A model generated the notes under the pieces. It was not told the origin of the DNA. It saw nothing but the letters and a program-made list of their open reading frames with translations, and searched no databases. A DNA stretch of 64,000 nt, from positions 593,991,790 through 594,055,789 of the forward strand of contig NC_133326.1 in NCBI RefSeq assembly GCF_042186555.1. The letters run 5' to 3'. Positions within the stretch are counted from its first letter, which is position 1, and each line of letters starts with the position of its first letter. Shown here piece after piece: positions 1 to 11,682 of the stretch. The DNA is from Aquarana catesbeiana. Lineage: Eukaryota > Chordata > Amphibia > Anura > Ranidae. The position numbers were made by a program, and so were the translations under genes.

Positions 1-1889
1 TGAACAGCTCACATTAAACCACACCATAGAAAACATACAAAAATGGAGACAGGCTAAAAGCACCTTTGACCTCTGGGCAGAACAACATGAAGCGGCCAAA
101 ACGTCATACTCTCAGCTACATTTCCATAGATTTGGCAACAAGGCTGGCAGGCTCCTGGCCAAGATGTGCTCAGGACCTAGACGTCCTACCCGTATCTCTG
201 CTCTTAGAGCTATGACAGGCTCTCTGGTCACCTCCCCGGCTGAGATTAGCAACCTACTTGTGGAATACTACACTAATCTATACAAAGCTGACCCGACTGA
301 TTTACCTACTACTGACTCTCTGCTTGACAAAATACGTCTGCCCAAACTCCACCATACACAATTGGAGACCATTAATGCCCCCATTACTGTCGACGATATC
401 CGATATACGATCAAAGGCATGGCCTCGGTCGGCCAAAGCCCCGGGACCCGACGGATACACCGCCGAATTTTATAAAATGACCAGGGAATTTATTCCAAAT
501 ACCTTAAAACATGTATACGCAGCCATGTGGGACGGAGGGCCCTATCTTCCTACGGGAACACAGGCCCACATCAAACTAATCTCTAAGAAAGGGAAAGATC
601 CCCTATTACCGGGATAATACCGACCGATAACGTTAATTAATGTCGATGTCAAAATCCTATCCAAAATAATTGCGTCACATCTAGCTCCCCTACTGCCATC
701 TTTATTACACCCAGCCCAATCTGGCTTTGTTTCGGGGAGATCAGCTACCCTAAATATTCGCAAAGTATTAATGGCTCTGGAATATGCTAAAACACACCCT
801 AACCAAGACATTGCCATCATGTCCTTAGACGCGGAAAAAGCCTTTGACAACATCAGTTTCCCCTGGCTTTTTAGAGTGATGACACAATTTGGATTCTCAG
901 GCCAGATTATGCGATTCCTTCTACAAATGTACGCATCCCCTACCGCACGTCTTGTTACCCCTGATTTTATTTCAGACACAATTCCATTAACAAAAGGAAC
1001 GAGACAGGGCTGCCCCCTGTCTCCACTCCTGTTTAATCTAGCAATCGAACCCCTGTCCAGAATGTTAAATTCAGTTGATGGAATCAGTGGCATCACTCTA
1101 AAAAAACACACACTCTCCGTTCGGCACTATTTGCAGATGACATACTATTATTCTCCACCGACCCTATAGCAGACTTTGACAGACTCAAACAAGTTTTCAC
1201 AGATTTCCGACTTTGCTCGGGATTCAGAATTAATTTCGATAAGAGTGAGATCCTACCATTGCACCCCCATCTCTCCAGTAAATGGAAACACCTATCCCCC
1301 CTGGCCATAGCCAACCAACATATTACAAACTTGGGTATTAAAATAGGACGTGAACCATCCTCTCTGTACGCATTGAATTACCCCCCTTTGATAGCCAAAA
1401 TTGTGAAGAAGTTGGAGGCTTGGGGGACCCTACCTCTCTCGCTCTTTGGGAGATGCCACCTTTTCAAAATGGTATCTTTTGCATGCTTGCTTTACCCAAT
1501 GCAGACCATACCTCTTCTAATTAAACATTCAGATATCCAAAAACTCCAGAAGGCCCTAACTGCCTTCATATGGTCTCGCAAGAAACCTCGCATAGCGCTG
1601 CAGAAACTATGTCTCCCGAAGGGCGAGGGCGGGGCGGGACTGCCCAACATGCGCTTCTACAACCTGGCATGTTTACTTAGACAGGGCCTAGACTGGTTAA
1701 CTGGAGGTTCTAAATATTCTAACTTATCCTTAGAAGAGGCTATGGTGCACCCATATGACCTTTCTGCCATCCTCCATTCCAATCCCAATGCATTACCCCC
1801 CCACCTCAAAACAAGTGTACTTATTAAGGATACGGTCATTGCTTGGAGAGAAGTAAGAAAGCTGCTTAAACTGCCATCCAGCATCTCCA
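1..1889 (+). pseudogene. L1-A ORF2, reverse transcriptase part
   Basis: Encodes the reverse transcriptase of an L1-type LINE, which copies element RNA at the nicked target. Visible motifs in order are APGPDGYTAEFY near 440-475, SLDAEKAFD near 815-848, GTRQGCPLSPLLFNLA near 999-1044 and the catalytic FADDILLF at 1130-1153. The thumb region follows up to 1889. Lesions are a frame change near 430, an in-frame TAA at 615-617 and a second frame change near 1110 just before the FADD box. The reading frame reaches the 1889 junction and resumes in frame beyond the insert once one 11-bp duplication is discounted. L1/Tx1 assignment rests on motif spacing; the subfamily is not determined. Confidence 0.88.
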
Positions 1890-2818
1890 TTTAACAAAGT
1901 ATAGATAGGGGTTGTGGCGCTCCCTTGTGGGGGGTATATAAGTGAATACAGTGAATGCTGATAAAGATATGATAATTAAATACCATACGCAAAGAATAAA
2001 TTAGTGCAACAAATCTTATGCTCATACATAGATTAATACCATCAAAAAATTGAAAAATGTGGAAAAAAATATAATAATAATAAAAAATGATGAAAACATC
2101 CCATTCGCATGTAATGGGCAAGTGTAAAGTATTAATCAGTTGCAGGTGCTAACCATTAGGTGCTAATAATTATATATATAGTGCATGTGCAACTCTGTAA
2201 TTAGTCCAACGTGTCCCAAAAGTAGATGACAAATGCAAGCCAATAGGAGAAATAAATATAAAAAGAAAAAGAAAAAATGAGATAAAAAATTTCAAATGGA
2301 GTTAAAAATACAAAAAGTCTAATCAAAGGTGATATATTCAAAAATATATATATCAGAACAAAGTTCCAACTGCATTGGTGACTGTGGTGCCCACAGAGAA
2401 GGATATCCGTGACTTCTGTGCTCCCCCTTTTGGCTCCCCACTCACCGGCTCCCAATACCCCTGCAGGGGTGACAGACACTATAAGATTCCAATGCCGTCC
2501 TCTTGGTTGGTATCCCGTGGTTGCTGAAATATGGTTATCCTCTGTCCCAGGGTACCCAGGTCAGTCATCCATAGCACCTTACACCACCACGTCCAAGAAG
2601 GGGAATCGCCAGAGAAAAATCCTCATAAGAAAAGATGTCACTTCATAGTGTAGTATAATACAAAAAGCTTTATTAAAATAAACTGATCCCCGAGTGGGAA
2701 CAAGAATAAAACTTCCCCTTCGCCTTGTTTCTTTCATCCCTACTTTCCCCCCTTTCTTTTTTCCTTTTTTCTCTCTTTTTTCTCTGTCCTAAGCGCAGAG
2801 ATTTTGTGGTTTTGTTAA
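1890..2818 (-). mobile_element. Insert with 11-bp target duplication (family R1, copy 1)
   Basis: A 929-bp insertion inside L1-A ORF2. The direct repeat CAGCATCTCCA flanks it (1879-1889 and 2819-2829), and the ORF2 protein reads straight across when insert plus one repeat is removed. The ends are TTAACAAA (1891-1898) and TTTGTTAA (2811-2818), an 8-bp inverted match. On the - strand there is an AATAAA-type signal near 2670. A related segment lies at about 36325-37450, sharing an A/T-rich block around the polyadenylation signal and a CCCCTGCAGGGGT palindrome. A weaker relative lies at 49490-50340. The class is uncertain: Penelope-like or another retroposon is possible. No protein domain is recognisable. 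Confidence 0.7.
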
Positions 2819-3844
2819 CAGCATCTCCAAGTACCTCAAAATACAAGGCAACCCTATGTTTCTTCCATCTATCATCCATAAAGCTTTTGGCCAATGGAAA
2901 CTTAAAGGCCTCACTGATGTCTCGTCTTTCTATCTCAACAAGCCTGGCAAATTCAAACCCTTTCAAACCCTGATGCGGGAGTACTCCCTACCACCAACTC
3001 ATGTTTTCTTTCATCACCAACTCATCAACTATCTCAAATCATGCTCTGGTCCCAATACCAATCCACTTGAAACATCCTGCATTGATACTCTCCTCAAAAG
3101 CAATAATTACTCCATCTCCAATATTTACTCCTGTCTCATACAACATCAAACACGGAAATATGCTCTCAAACCCTTTCAAAAGTGGTCACACATATTAGAA
3201 GACCAGTCTCTGCCAGAAAAAATCCTTGAGGGATACAAACGCAATTCAAGATCATTCACAGGGCTTATTTTCCATTTTGCTTCAACAAGGCGGACCCCAC
3301 CCAAGCGCAATGTTCCTGGTGTAACCTACCTCGCCCCACCTTGCTACATAGGCTCTGGGACTGTACCAAGATTGATGCTTATTGGGCTAAGGTGATCACT
3401 TACATCAATGAGGTCCACAAAATTCAGTGTACTAACGACCGCCTATTATGCCTGTTTAGCATACCCCCTTCACCCTCATCGCCAACGAGGGTCTCACAAA
3501 ATATTCCACATTGGGCTCACCTGTGTCTTTTAGTGGCTCGCAGGACTATATTGTCTCACTGGATATCAGCGACTCCACCTACCCTAACAGTGTTTAAAAA
3601 GGCCTTGGCCTCACTTTTCCATCTAGAGAGATTGGACACCATCACCCTCAATTTCCGATCGACTTCCCGTTTTTTTAAAAGATGGAGAAAATACATCGAA
3701 GCTACATTCGCTCCACAGGCACTAATGGATATAATGCACCCATTCCGCTACACGAAATGGTACTTGACAAAAGATCTCACCAACTCTCTTGGCCGACTTA
3801 AAATACCCCCCACCCCGGATTCCTTTACATTTAACCCACCGTAG
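2819..3844 (+). pseudogene. L1-A ORF2, C-terminal part
   Basis: Continuation of L1-A ORF2 after the insert. The frame from 2830 is the same frame that ended at 1889 after subtracting 940 bases. The protein runs through 3300, then shifts by one frame between about 3300 and 3345 and ends at the stop near 3842. The second stretch, with HRLWDCTKIDAYW at 3344-3382 and VARRTILSHWIS near 3533-3570, resembles the C-terminal domain of L1/Tx1 ORF2 proteins. No catalytic function is expected from this fragment. Confidence 0.82.
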
Positions 3845-4313
3845 GATATCCACAAATCCATTTTGCTCCTTAACATCCACCCTTCCACATTTATTACTCT
3901 ATATTTCTTTGTATAGTGAGTCCACTCAGGTTATTTATTATACCCTGACCAATATATACCATGCTCAGCCAGGTATGTACAGACGCTGCCTCCACTCCTG
4001 AAGATATCTAGATGTTAATATTTCATATGTCGAGCAAAGTTACGCTCAATAGTGTTGATAAGATGGCAAACATGAACTCCCCTGACCCCCACTCCCCCTA
4101 TCCTCCCCCTCATTTTTCTTTTTTTTTTTTCTGTTTTCTTATTCTTTTTTTTGTTTGTTCTAACTGATATGAGAAGTCTTTATTTTAACTACTATGAGAA
4201 GTCATTGTTCTTTACAGATTGTAATAATTGATGCTCTGTAACCTTTGATACACTCAGTTTTATACTATTGTATGCTATAAAACCCAATAAATATTTTTCA
4301 AAAAAAAAAAAAA
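3845..4313 (+). terminator. L1-A 3' UTR, polyadenylation signal and A tail
   Basis: Non-coding tail of L1-A. It has a C-rich then T-rich tract at 4081-4155, AATAAA at 4286-4291 and a run of 13 A up to 4313. The same layout, a C-rich tract then a T-rich tract then AATAAA, appears in L1-C at 18121-18491, which supports the assignment. Confidence 0.85.
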
Positions 4314-4886
4314 TGGGGTCCATCAACCTGAGAAAGTTCCTGAAATCATCAGGATTATTCTCCTGGATCTCACAAAGCAAAGGCATATGAGAGAATTGGT
4401 CAAGCTTTAGTAACCAATTCTTGGTCCATGAACTGCTCCCCACCCTGTTCATGGACTGGGCTTGGGTCAAAGAATGAACCCCAACACCAAGCCCCCGCAT
4501 AGCACGAACTCTACGATGAGTACGTACCCGCAACATGGCTTCAAAACAGTCGGCTGGTCAGAACGAACTAACAGAGCACACTGAAGAACATCAAGGCCTG
4601 TGAAGAGCGAGCTGAAAATCAGAAATGAGCGGACAAGAACACACTGAAAAAACAGATGCAAACTGTCTACACGCTCTGAAAAGCAGATACAAACCCACAA
4701 GCAAAAACTGACCAGCAGTAATGGACTGAAAAGCACACAAAATCTGAAAAGTGTGAATCGTCTCTCACCGGTCGGACTTTGGTGTGACCGTGTGTAGGCA
4801 AGACCGCTTGAGCGGAATGCCGTCGGAGAAATCTTCGGAGTTTATTCCGACGGCAAAACCGGTTGTGTGTACGCGGCATAACTGTG
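4314..4886 (-). mobile_element. Harbinger copy A, 5' part
   Basis: The - strand encodes the start of a PIF/Harbinger transposase: a Met in about 4440-4460, then a stretch with SSWTKNWLL, QENNPDDFRNFLR and LMDPIF, closely matching the first exon of Harbinger copy B at 6937. The terminal repeat is at the right edge, where the - strand reads TTATGCCGCGTACACACA from about 4886, flanked by TAA. The rest of the element is cut off by L1-A, which inserted after the codon for the MDP motif. A base deletion and absence of the catalytic exon make it inactive. Confidence 0.8.
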
Positions 4887-6376
4887 GTTGTTCTAAGCCT
4901 ATATCAGTATCACAACCTCAGGAGTTAACAGGCTACTGCTGGACATACTCCTAGACACTCCCTCATAGGATTTGATTGTTATATCCTCAGCCCTGATGCT
5001 CATCATAGGAATTTTCCCCAACTCTGGAAACCACTGTCATTTCCGAGTTGTTGGGTCTGGTAACGATACAAATGGCACTTAATGCTATTCCTATGCTATG
5101 CTAATGCTATGACACAGTATGCACCCATTAGGGGTGTCAGGAGTGACCGAGGAACTAGGTGCCTTATCATTATTTGTTTCTAGTTACCTGAAACACAGGA
5201 CGTTTTTCTACTATGTTACCTGAATTCTGAGGAGAGATAATTGTCTATACAGATAATATGTACTACTGATCCAACATTCTTTTCTATTGTGATATAGCTA
5301 TTATTTCATGTCATTTTCTGATCTTCTATAAACATTTTGAAAGAAACATTGAAGGTGAGGTTGAAACCTGCTTTCTCATCCAGAGCACCTGCTCTGTGTT
5401 TATATCTGAAATTAAAAGGCTAGAGAGCTGTTGAGTCACTGCTGAGAGTGGGGAGAAAAAAGAGTTCAGTAGTTTCTTGGAGAGGGAAGCAGGGACGACT
5501 GAACTGTTGAGTATAGAAATGTATTGACTTTAGTGTTTCTGCTGTGAAATATAGGAATGAATTTCTCCAGAGTGCCTGCAGCTACATAGGTTAATGAAAG
5601 CTTGTTTTAAAGCTGTTTGTCTGCTTGTTAAAATTATATAAACACTTGAAAGTCCATAATTTTGTCAAATTTCTATTGTATCGTGATGTCATGAAATATA
5701 TACATATTTTTCTATATTATTGTATTAGCAGGTATCTCAAGGTACATTACATACATGTATACCCTTTTGCAGTTTCTTGTGCCCTAGGTAAAACCTTCCA
5801 ACCTTGGCTACCTGCTACATATTTATCAACCATTTTCTAAATTATAGAACCCTCCAGTTGAGATCTCAAACACCATTCCTTGCTTAGGGCTGTATGTATA
5901 TAATGTTCTCCCAGCAGCAGCCTCTGTTTCTATTAGCATGACCTACTTGCTTATATGAATTGTGGTAAGGAGGAGTTAAAATTCCCTAGAAGCTGAACGG
6001 GGAAAAGTTTTGCATACAGTGTGTGCTTGTATTGGAAGTTACAAGGATGCAACAAAGATATTTGAAAAGAAAGTAGAAGATACCCGAAGGTCTACAAAAA
6101 CATAACAAGGAAAATTAAAAGCCATATAATCTAGAGCAGGACTTGAGACTAGATTTACTTTGTTAAGGTTTATGCATTGTCAATTGGATTTTAACTGTAC
6201 CTTCGCCTTGTTCTATCTATTGTCACTGCACAATTTTTGTTTGAACTACTTGTACACTACTTTTTTTTATTTCATAAATAAAAACATTTGTGAAAAAATA
6301 AAAAAAAGGAGAATTAAATATGTTTTCTTGATGACAGCTTCACTTGAAAACATATGACACTTCTCAAGAGTTTAAT
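4887..6376. other. Non-coding, no recognised gene
   Basis: No coding region with supportable homology. At 6268-6310 an ATAAATAAAA signal followed by A-rich sequence looks like the 3' end of an old retroposon on the + strand, but nothing upstream identifies it. The rest is A/T-rich unique-looking sequence. Confidence 0.5.
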
Positions 6377-6936
6377 GCCCTGTACACACCATTGGACATT
6401 AATCGGACATTCCGACAACTAAATCCATTGGATTTTTTCCGAGGTATGTTGGCTCAAACTTGTCTTGCATACACACGGTCGCACAAAGTTGTCAGAATTT
6501 CCGAACGTCAAGAACGCGGTGATGTATACCACGTACGACGAGACTATAAAACGGCAGTTCAATACCAAGCGCGCCACCCTTTGGGCTCCTTTTGCTAATC
6601 TCGTGTTGATAAAAGTTTGGAGAGAGACGATTTGCGCTTTTTCAGACTCGTGGTTTTCAGATCGTTTTACTGCTGTTCAGTTTGTGCATGTGGGTTTGTA
6701 TCTAGTCTTCAGTGCATGCAGTGAGTTCCCATTGGTTTATTCAGTGTGTTCTTGTCCGTTCGTTACTGATTTTCAGGTCACTCTTCACAGGCCTTGCTGT
6801 TCTTCAGTGCATTCTGTTACTTCGTTCTGACCAGCCGACCGTTTTGAAACCATGTTGTGTGTACGTACTCATTGTAGAGTTTGTGCTGTGCGGGGGGCTT
6901 GGTGTTGGGGTACTTACTTTGACATAAGCCCAGTCC

Positions 6937-7307
6937 ATGAACAGGGTGGGGAGGAGTTCATGGACCAAGTATTGGTTGCTCCAGCATGACCAATTCTGTC
7001 ACATGCCTTTGCTCCGTGAGATCCGTGAGAATAATCCTGACGATTTCAGGAACTTTCTCAGGATGATGGACCCTGTATTTCACAGTTTGTTGGCTTTGCT
7101 AACCCCTTATATCAGCAGGCAGGATACCTGCATGCGGCAAGCCATCACTCTGGAGCAGAGTCTCATCGCCACGTTGCGGTACTTGGCGACGGGGAGAAGC
7201 CTGCAGGACCTCAAGTTCTTGACAGGTATCTCCCCCAGGCTCTGGGGATCGTTATCCCAGAGATCTGTTCTGCCATCATTCAGGTCCTGCAGAAGGACTA
7301 TATTAAG
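6937..7307 (+). pseudogene. Harbinger transposase, exon 1
   Basis: N-terminal exon of a HARBI1-like transposase that would cut and reinsert Harbinger DNA. It begins at MNRVGRSSWTK and continues with ENNPDDFRNFLRMMDP and LATGRSLQDLKFLTGIS, the conserved helical region before the catalytic core. A one-base indel near 7232 shifts the frame; the sequence after it still reads as transposase up to the splice donor AAG/GTAAGA at 7305-7312. The upstream start could be earlier, since no untranslated boundary is visible. It is clearly homologous to the - strand fragment at 4314-4460. Confidence 0.82.
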
Positions 7308-7614
7308 GTAAGATTTATCCTTTAACATCACATTTTATTGTATTTAATGTTTGATAATGTATTGTATTTCTTTCATCATTCCCTAATTACCATGATTGTA
7401 ATATGCTGTGAATGTCCCCTTTGTCCTCATGCATGCTGGAATTTTTAAACTTTTTTTTGTTCTTCATGCATATTTGCCTTCACTTACCTCCCCAGCATGC
7501 TCTCCTGGGCCTATATCCACCTCGCCTAGTCACTTAACAATGTATTTTGTCAGCTCCATTGTAGTGCTTTACCCTAAACACCCCCTAAAATGTGTACAAA
7601 TGTTATTTGTGTCC

Positions 7615-8534
7615 TTAACCACTTGCTTACTGGACACTTAAACCCCCCTCCTGTCCAGACCAATTTTCAGCTTTCAGCGCTGTCGCACTTTGAATGACAA
7701 TTGCGCGGTCATACAACACGGTACCCAAATGAAATTTTTATCATTTTTTTCCCACAAATAGAGCCTTCTTTTGATGGTATTTGATCACCTCTACGGTTTT
7801 TATTTTTTGTTAAAAAAATTGAAAAGACAGAATTTTTTTTTTTTATATTTTGTTATCAATCTTTGCAAACAGTTAATTTTTCTCCTTCGTTGATGTACGC
7901 TGATGAGGCGGCACTGATGGGCACCGATAGGTGGCAGTGATGGGCACCGATGGGTGGCGGTTATGTGCACTGATTGGGCACTGATTGATGGCAGCACTGC
8001 TAGGTGGCACTAATAGGTGGCACTTGTGGGCATTGATAGGTGGCACTTGTGGGCATTGATAGGTGGCACTTGTGGGCTTTAATAGGTGGCACTTGTGGGC
8101 TTTAATAGGTGGCACTTGTGGGCACTGTGGGCACTGGCAGATGGCACTTGGAGGCACAGATGAGGCATCTGTGCCTCCTTCCTCTTCGGGACCGATGTCC
8201 CTTTGACATAAGCTGGTGATCGGCTTTTTTTTCCTCCTCACGCTGTCAGAGTGAGGAGAAAACGAAACCGATCACCGAGCTTTTGTTTACATCATGTGAC
8301 CAGCTGTCATTGGCTGACAGCTGATCACATGGTAAGGGGCCGGGATCGACCCCTTACGTGGATCTGTGATCATCCGAGTCTCCGTGACTCGGTGATCACA
8401 GCGCGCACACCGCACGCCCTGCAGGGTGCGCGCGGTGCGCGTGCATAGGGGAGGACGTCATATGACGTCCTCCCGGAGATTGAGGTCCACGCTGTAGCCG
8501 TCATTCGGCTATGGCCCGGACCTCAAGTGGTTAA
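7615..8534. mobile_element. TTAA-flanked MITE
   Basis: Non-autonomous DNA element of about 0.9 kb in the Harbinger intron. It is flanked by TTAA at 7615-7618 and 8531-8534, and its ends are inverted: CCACTTG on the left and CAAGTGG on the right. TTAA duplications are known for piggyBac and Kolobok transposons; I cannot tell which from the ends alone. It has no coding capacity and holds a tandem repeat block. Confidence 0.78.
7890..8165. repeat. Tandem GGTGGCACT/GGGCA repeats inside MITE
   Basis: Degenerate tandem repeats of about 20-27 bases based on GATAGGTGGCACTTGTGGGC, at least ten copies, with the most regular part at 8010-8125. They lie in the middle of the TTAA-flanked MITE. Confidence 0.75.
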
Positions 8535-9142
8535 ATTCTGGCCAGAGGCATTTTTTTTTGGGTCCCAAACTCATTTGGAACCCTCCCTCCCCCAACCGCT
8601 AAGTCAACCGATACCAATCCTCTATCTGCTGCCTTTGCCAAACCCATACACACTATACCTACCTCTTTTGTGGTCAGATTTATGGATGAATTCCCTAAAG
8701 CATGTAGTGAAAGGGCCTGCCTGAATACTTTCAAATGGTACTGTTTAAAGATTTTGTATCCTATTATTATCTTGATAGGTAATTGCAGAATATTAAAATT
8801 GTGCTCCAATATGTACAATGTGTATTCAGATTTTTGTATTATGACACTTCTTACCTGTCCAATGGGCTGCCAATAGTGTAAGTAAGGAGGGGCTGGCCAA
8901 AGTAATACACATTATTTAGGCATTCATCTCTCAATGAAGTGCAGAGGGTTACCTGTCCAAAACATCCCCCCCCCTAAAATTTTTACAATGGGCCATCAGA
9001 GGGGGTGAGGAATCTGATAAGTGGACCTTATAAATACTCCCTAAAATAAATGTTATACTGATGTTGGCCAAGAATGTTTTTTGTCTAATCTGCTTTCAAT
9101 GTGCAAAATGACTAATTTGTTTTTTCTGGTTTGACTCCACAG

Positions 9143-9911
9143 TTTCCTTCCAACCCACAGGAATGGCAGACTGTGGCAGACTGTGGCCTCCCACTTTTCC
9201 CAGCGGTGGGACTTTCCCAACTGCGTAGGGACAATTGATGGGAAACACATCCACATTGTCCCACCCCCCAACTCTGGGGCATAATATCATAATTACAAGG
9301 GGTTCAATAGTATTGTGATGTTGGCGGTGGTGTCGGCTACTTACGAGTTCCTGTATGTGGACGTGGGGAAGAATGGCCGGGTGTCAGATGGTGGAGTCAT
9401 CGCCCAGACCGAGTTCTACAGGTATCTCCAGAATGGCAGCTTGGGCTTGCCACCTCCAGAAGACAATGCGGAAGGACTCCCATTCGTCTTCGTTGCAGAT
9501 GAAGTGTTTGCACAGGGGGATCATCTTATGCGGCCATTCCCTATGAGGACCCTCCCCCTGGACCAGAGGGTTTTTAATTACCGGCTGGCCAGAGCCAGAA
9601 GAGTGGTGGAGAACACGTTTGGAATAATAGCCAGCCGGTTCCGCCTATTTCCTACACCGATACACATGGCGGAATATAAACTCAATCACATCATCCTGTC
9701 TTGCTGTGTTCTCCACAACTTTTTAAGGAGAAATTCTTTGAACTATGCTGCCTTAGTTGGGCCTGAGGCCGGAATTCAGAATGAACCAACCCTGACGGTG
9801 CTGAAAACTGGCCGTCCTGGCTTGCCCCCCCAGAGTGCCCGCGAGGTCCGTTTAAGATACCTGGAATACTTTGCAGGTAGGGGGGCCACCGATATGCCAG
9901 ACAATGTCTGA
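9143..9911 (+). pseudogene. Harbinger transposase, catalytic exon 2
   Basis: DDE domain of the HARBI1/PIF family. An acceptor AG lies at 9141-9142 after a pyrimidine stretch; a second AG at 9159-9160 is an alternative. The first catalytic Asp is in GTIDGKHIHI near 9227-9256, the second in YVDVGKNGRVSDGG near 9351-9393, and the Glu in VVENTFGIIASRFR near 9603-9645. One in-frame TAA at 9282-9284 interrupts the otherwise open frame, which then runs to the stop at 9909-9911. A short direct duplication (CAGACTGTGG at 9168 and 9178) probably shifts the frame near the exon start. So the protein is inactive, though few lesions are present. Confidence 0.88.
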
Positions 9912-9960
9912 GACATTTTTTAACTAAAAATATATTTGAAACTGAACAAATATTTGCTTT

Positions 9961-10257
9961 GATTTACCGCTTGGCTTTCTTTTAGCTGTCTCCTCGGTTG
10001 TCTTTTATTAATGTTATATTTTTTTGGCCTTTTTTATTCAACAGTGCAAACAGAATATCTTTGACACATGAGGTGGCAATCTCTTCTTCGGCTAACTATT
10101 ATTATTATTATGTTGTGGGTCTGCTACACACACCTTGTTTTTGTTGTTAATGTATGTAATGCATTACTGACAAAAATATTAATAATTTTCAGCACCGTGA
10201 GCGAAATTTGGGGAGTCATGAAAATGGCGTGATTGTGTAAAATTAGAAAGCACTGTG
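9961..10257. other. Non-coding, no recognised gene
   Basis: Probably the 3' flank or 3' UTR of Harbinger copy B. It has T-rich runs and a short ATT microsatellite near 10093-10110. No gene was seen. Confidence 0.45.
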
Positions 10258-10365
10258 GGTGTTATTTACTAAAGGAAAATACACTTTACACTACAAGTGC
10301 ACTTAAGATTGCACTGAAACTGCACTTGTAGTGCAAAGTGGATTTGCCTTTAGTAAATAACCCCC
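10258..10365. mobile_element. Short palindromic MITE
   Basis: Inverted ends GTTATTTACTAAAGG (10261-10275) and CCTTTAGTAAATAAC (10347-10361), with inner arms CTACAAGTGCA and TGCACTTGTAG. The whole unit is one near-palindrome of about 105 bp. A longer relative lies at 10700-10972. Confidence 0.8.
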
Positions 10366-10699
10366 ACTGACACTGAAAACACCAACTTTACTCCGAAAAA
10401 TGCTTTTGAGCATTGAAAGAAGAAGCCACACATTGTTGATTATCATACTTTTTAATCAAAGCACAATCACATGTGCGTTTATAAAAGGGTTTTTGAACAA
10501 ACCAACATGTTTGTTGTATAAAAATTTTTTAGGTCACATTAATGATAAATACCCCTTTATAGGTAAAACAGGCATGTTTAAACCCATAAAACAATACACA
10601 ACTCTGGAACTTACAAAGTTCAACTTTTATAAAGTGAAGGCAATATCAGAAATGAGTATGTACAAACTGTGTTTGATATTGCGTTCAGCAGATGGGGTG

Positions 10700-10972
10700 A
10701 TGCACTACAAGTGCAAAGTGCACTGAAAGTGCACTTGGAAGCACAGTCGCTGTAAATCTGAAGGGTAGATCTGAAATGAGGGGAAGCTCTGCTGATTTTA
10801 TTATCCAATCATGTGCAAGCTAAAATGCTGTGTTTTATTTTCCTTGCATGTCCCCCTCGGATATACAGCGACTGTACTTCCAAGTGCACTTTCAGTGCAA
10901 TTTCAAGTGCATTTTTTATTGTAGTTTGCACTTGTAGTGCAAAGTGGATTTGCCTTTAGTAAATAACCCCCA
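10700..10972. mobile_element. Longer palindromic MITE of the same family
   Basis: The right arm ends in CCTTTAGTAAATAACCCCC, as in the copy at 10258-10365. Inner arms with AGTGCACTTGGAAG on the left and CTTCCAAGTGCACT on the right face each other across an A/T-rich centre. The outermost left end is missing, so this copy is truncated on the left. Confidence 0.75.
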
Positions 10973-11055
10973 ATGTGTTCTGGCAGTGTGCTTTTCCTCC
11001 CAGAATCAAATAAAACACAGGCATCCTGTCCACTCCTCACCCTTTTTCTAATTTC

Positions 11056-11682
11056 TTAAAGTGGATGTAAACCCAAATTTTTTTTTTATTTCATAATGTA
11101 GAGTATAAGATTTCCTATCATTTGAGCCCAGTCTTGCTACAAAGAGTTAATCCAGCTCTGAGCAACCTCTTTTATTGTTCAGTAAGATAAAACTTGACAA
11201 ACAGCGAAAAACTTTGTCAAATCCTCCCCCTTGCTGTGAGTGAGAGGTGATTTACATATCTCGTGCACTAGCCTAAGACATGCATTATTTTTTAATTCCC
11301 ACCCCACTTTCTCCAGCAGCTCTGCAAGGATTGGCTGTTCCACACCTCAGCATGATTTGGCATGCTGAAGGGATTACTTTCCTGTCTTTTCACTGAATGT
11401 TAGAGATCATAGCAGAAGTTCAGTGTAAGAAATACACAGGAGAAAATGCATATTGACAAGGGGAGTGTAGAGGTGGGTGGGGAGTCTACTGACATCGCGA
11501 CTCCACCCACCGAGCTCCAGACAACAGACCCACCCACAGAATCTGCAGTTTTTCAGGTCTCATAACAGACAGAGGGGAGACATTTGACAGGTAAAGATAC
11601 ATGCAGGAGGCATGTATATCCTTATCGATAACCCCTATGGCAGTAGTTTAGAAAGGATGACGTTGGGTTTACATCCACTTAA
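11056..11682. mobile_element. TTAA-flanked MITE with GTGGATGTAAACCC ends
   Basis: Inverted ends GTGGATGTAAACCC at 11061-11074 and GGGTTTACATCCAC at 11665-11678, flanked by TTAA (11056-11059 and 11679-11682). It is about 0.6 kb and has no coding capacity. The TTAA flank suggests a piggyBac or Kolobok origin. Confidence 0.82.

Larger units (their letters stand above)
1..4313 (+). mobile_element. L1-A: 3' part of an L1/Tx1-clade LINE
   Basis: A non-LTR retrotransposon that continues past the window start. It contains the reverse-transcriptase half of ORF2, the Cys-rich C-terminal region, a pyrimidine-rich 3' UTR, an AATAAA signal at 4286-4291 and an A tail ending near 4313. It is interrupted at 1890-2818 by another element. 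The sequence right after the A tail is Harbinger transposase on the - strand, so L1-A landed inside a Harbinger copy whose other half would lie upstream of the window. Frameshifts and stops show it is dead. Confidence 0.9.
6377..9960 (+). mobile_element. Harbinger copy B with two-exon transposase
   Basis: PIF/Harbinger DNA transposon. The left end near 6377-6425 has GTACACACCATTGGAC, similar to the terminal repeats at 4870-4886 and 58874-59233. It holds a transposase with two exons separated by an intron of about 1.8 kb, which contains a TTAA-flanked MITE (7615-8534). The right terminal repeat was not found; the 3' boundary given is a guess just past the transposase stop. The second, Myb-like gene of autonomous Harbingers was not seen. 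Confidence 0.75.

Noticed and set aside
10400..10726. 108-codon open frame
   Set aside because: Overlaps a palindromic MITE at its end and shows no recognisable domain or codon bias.
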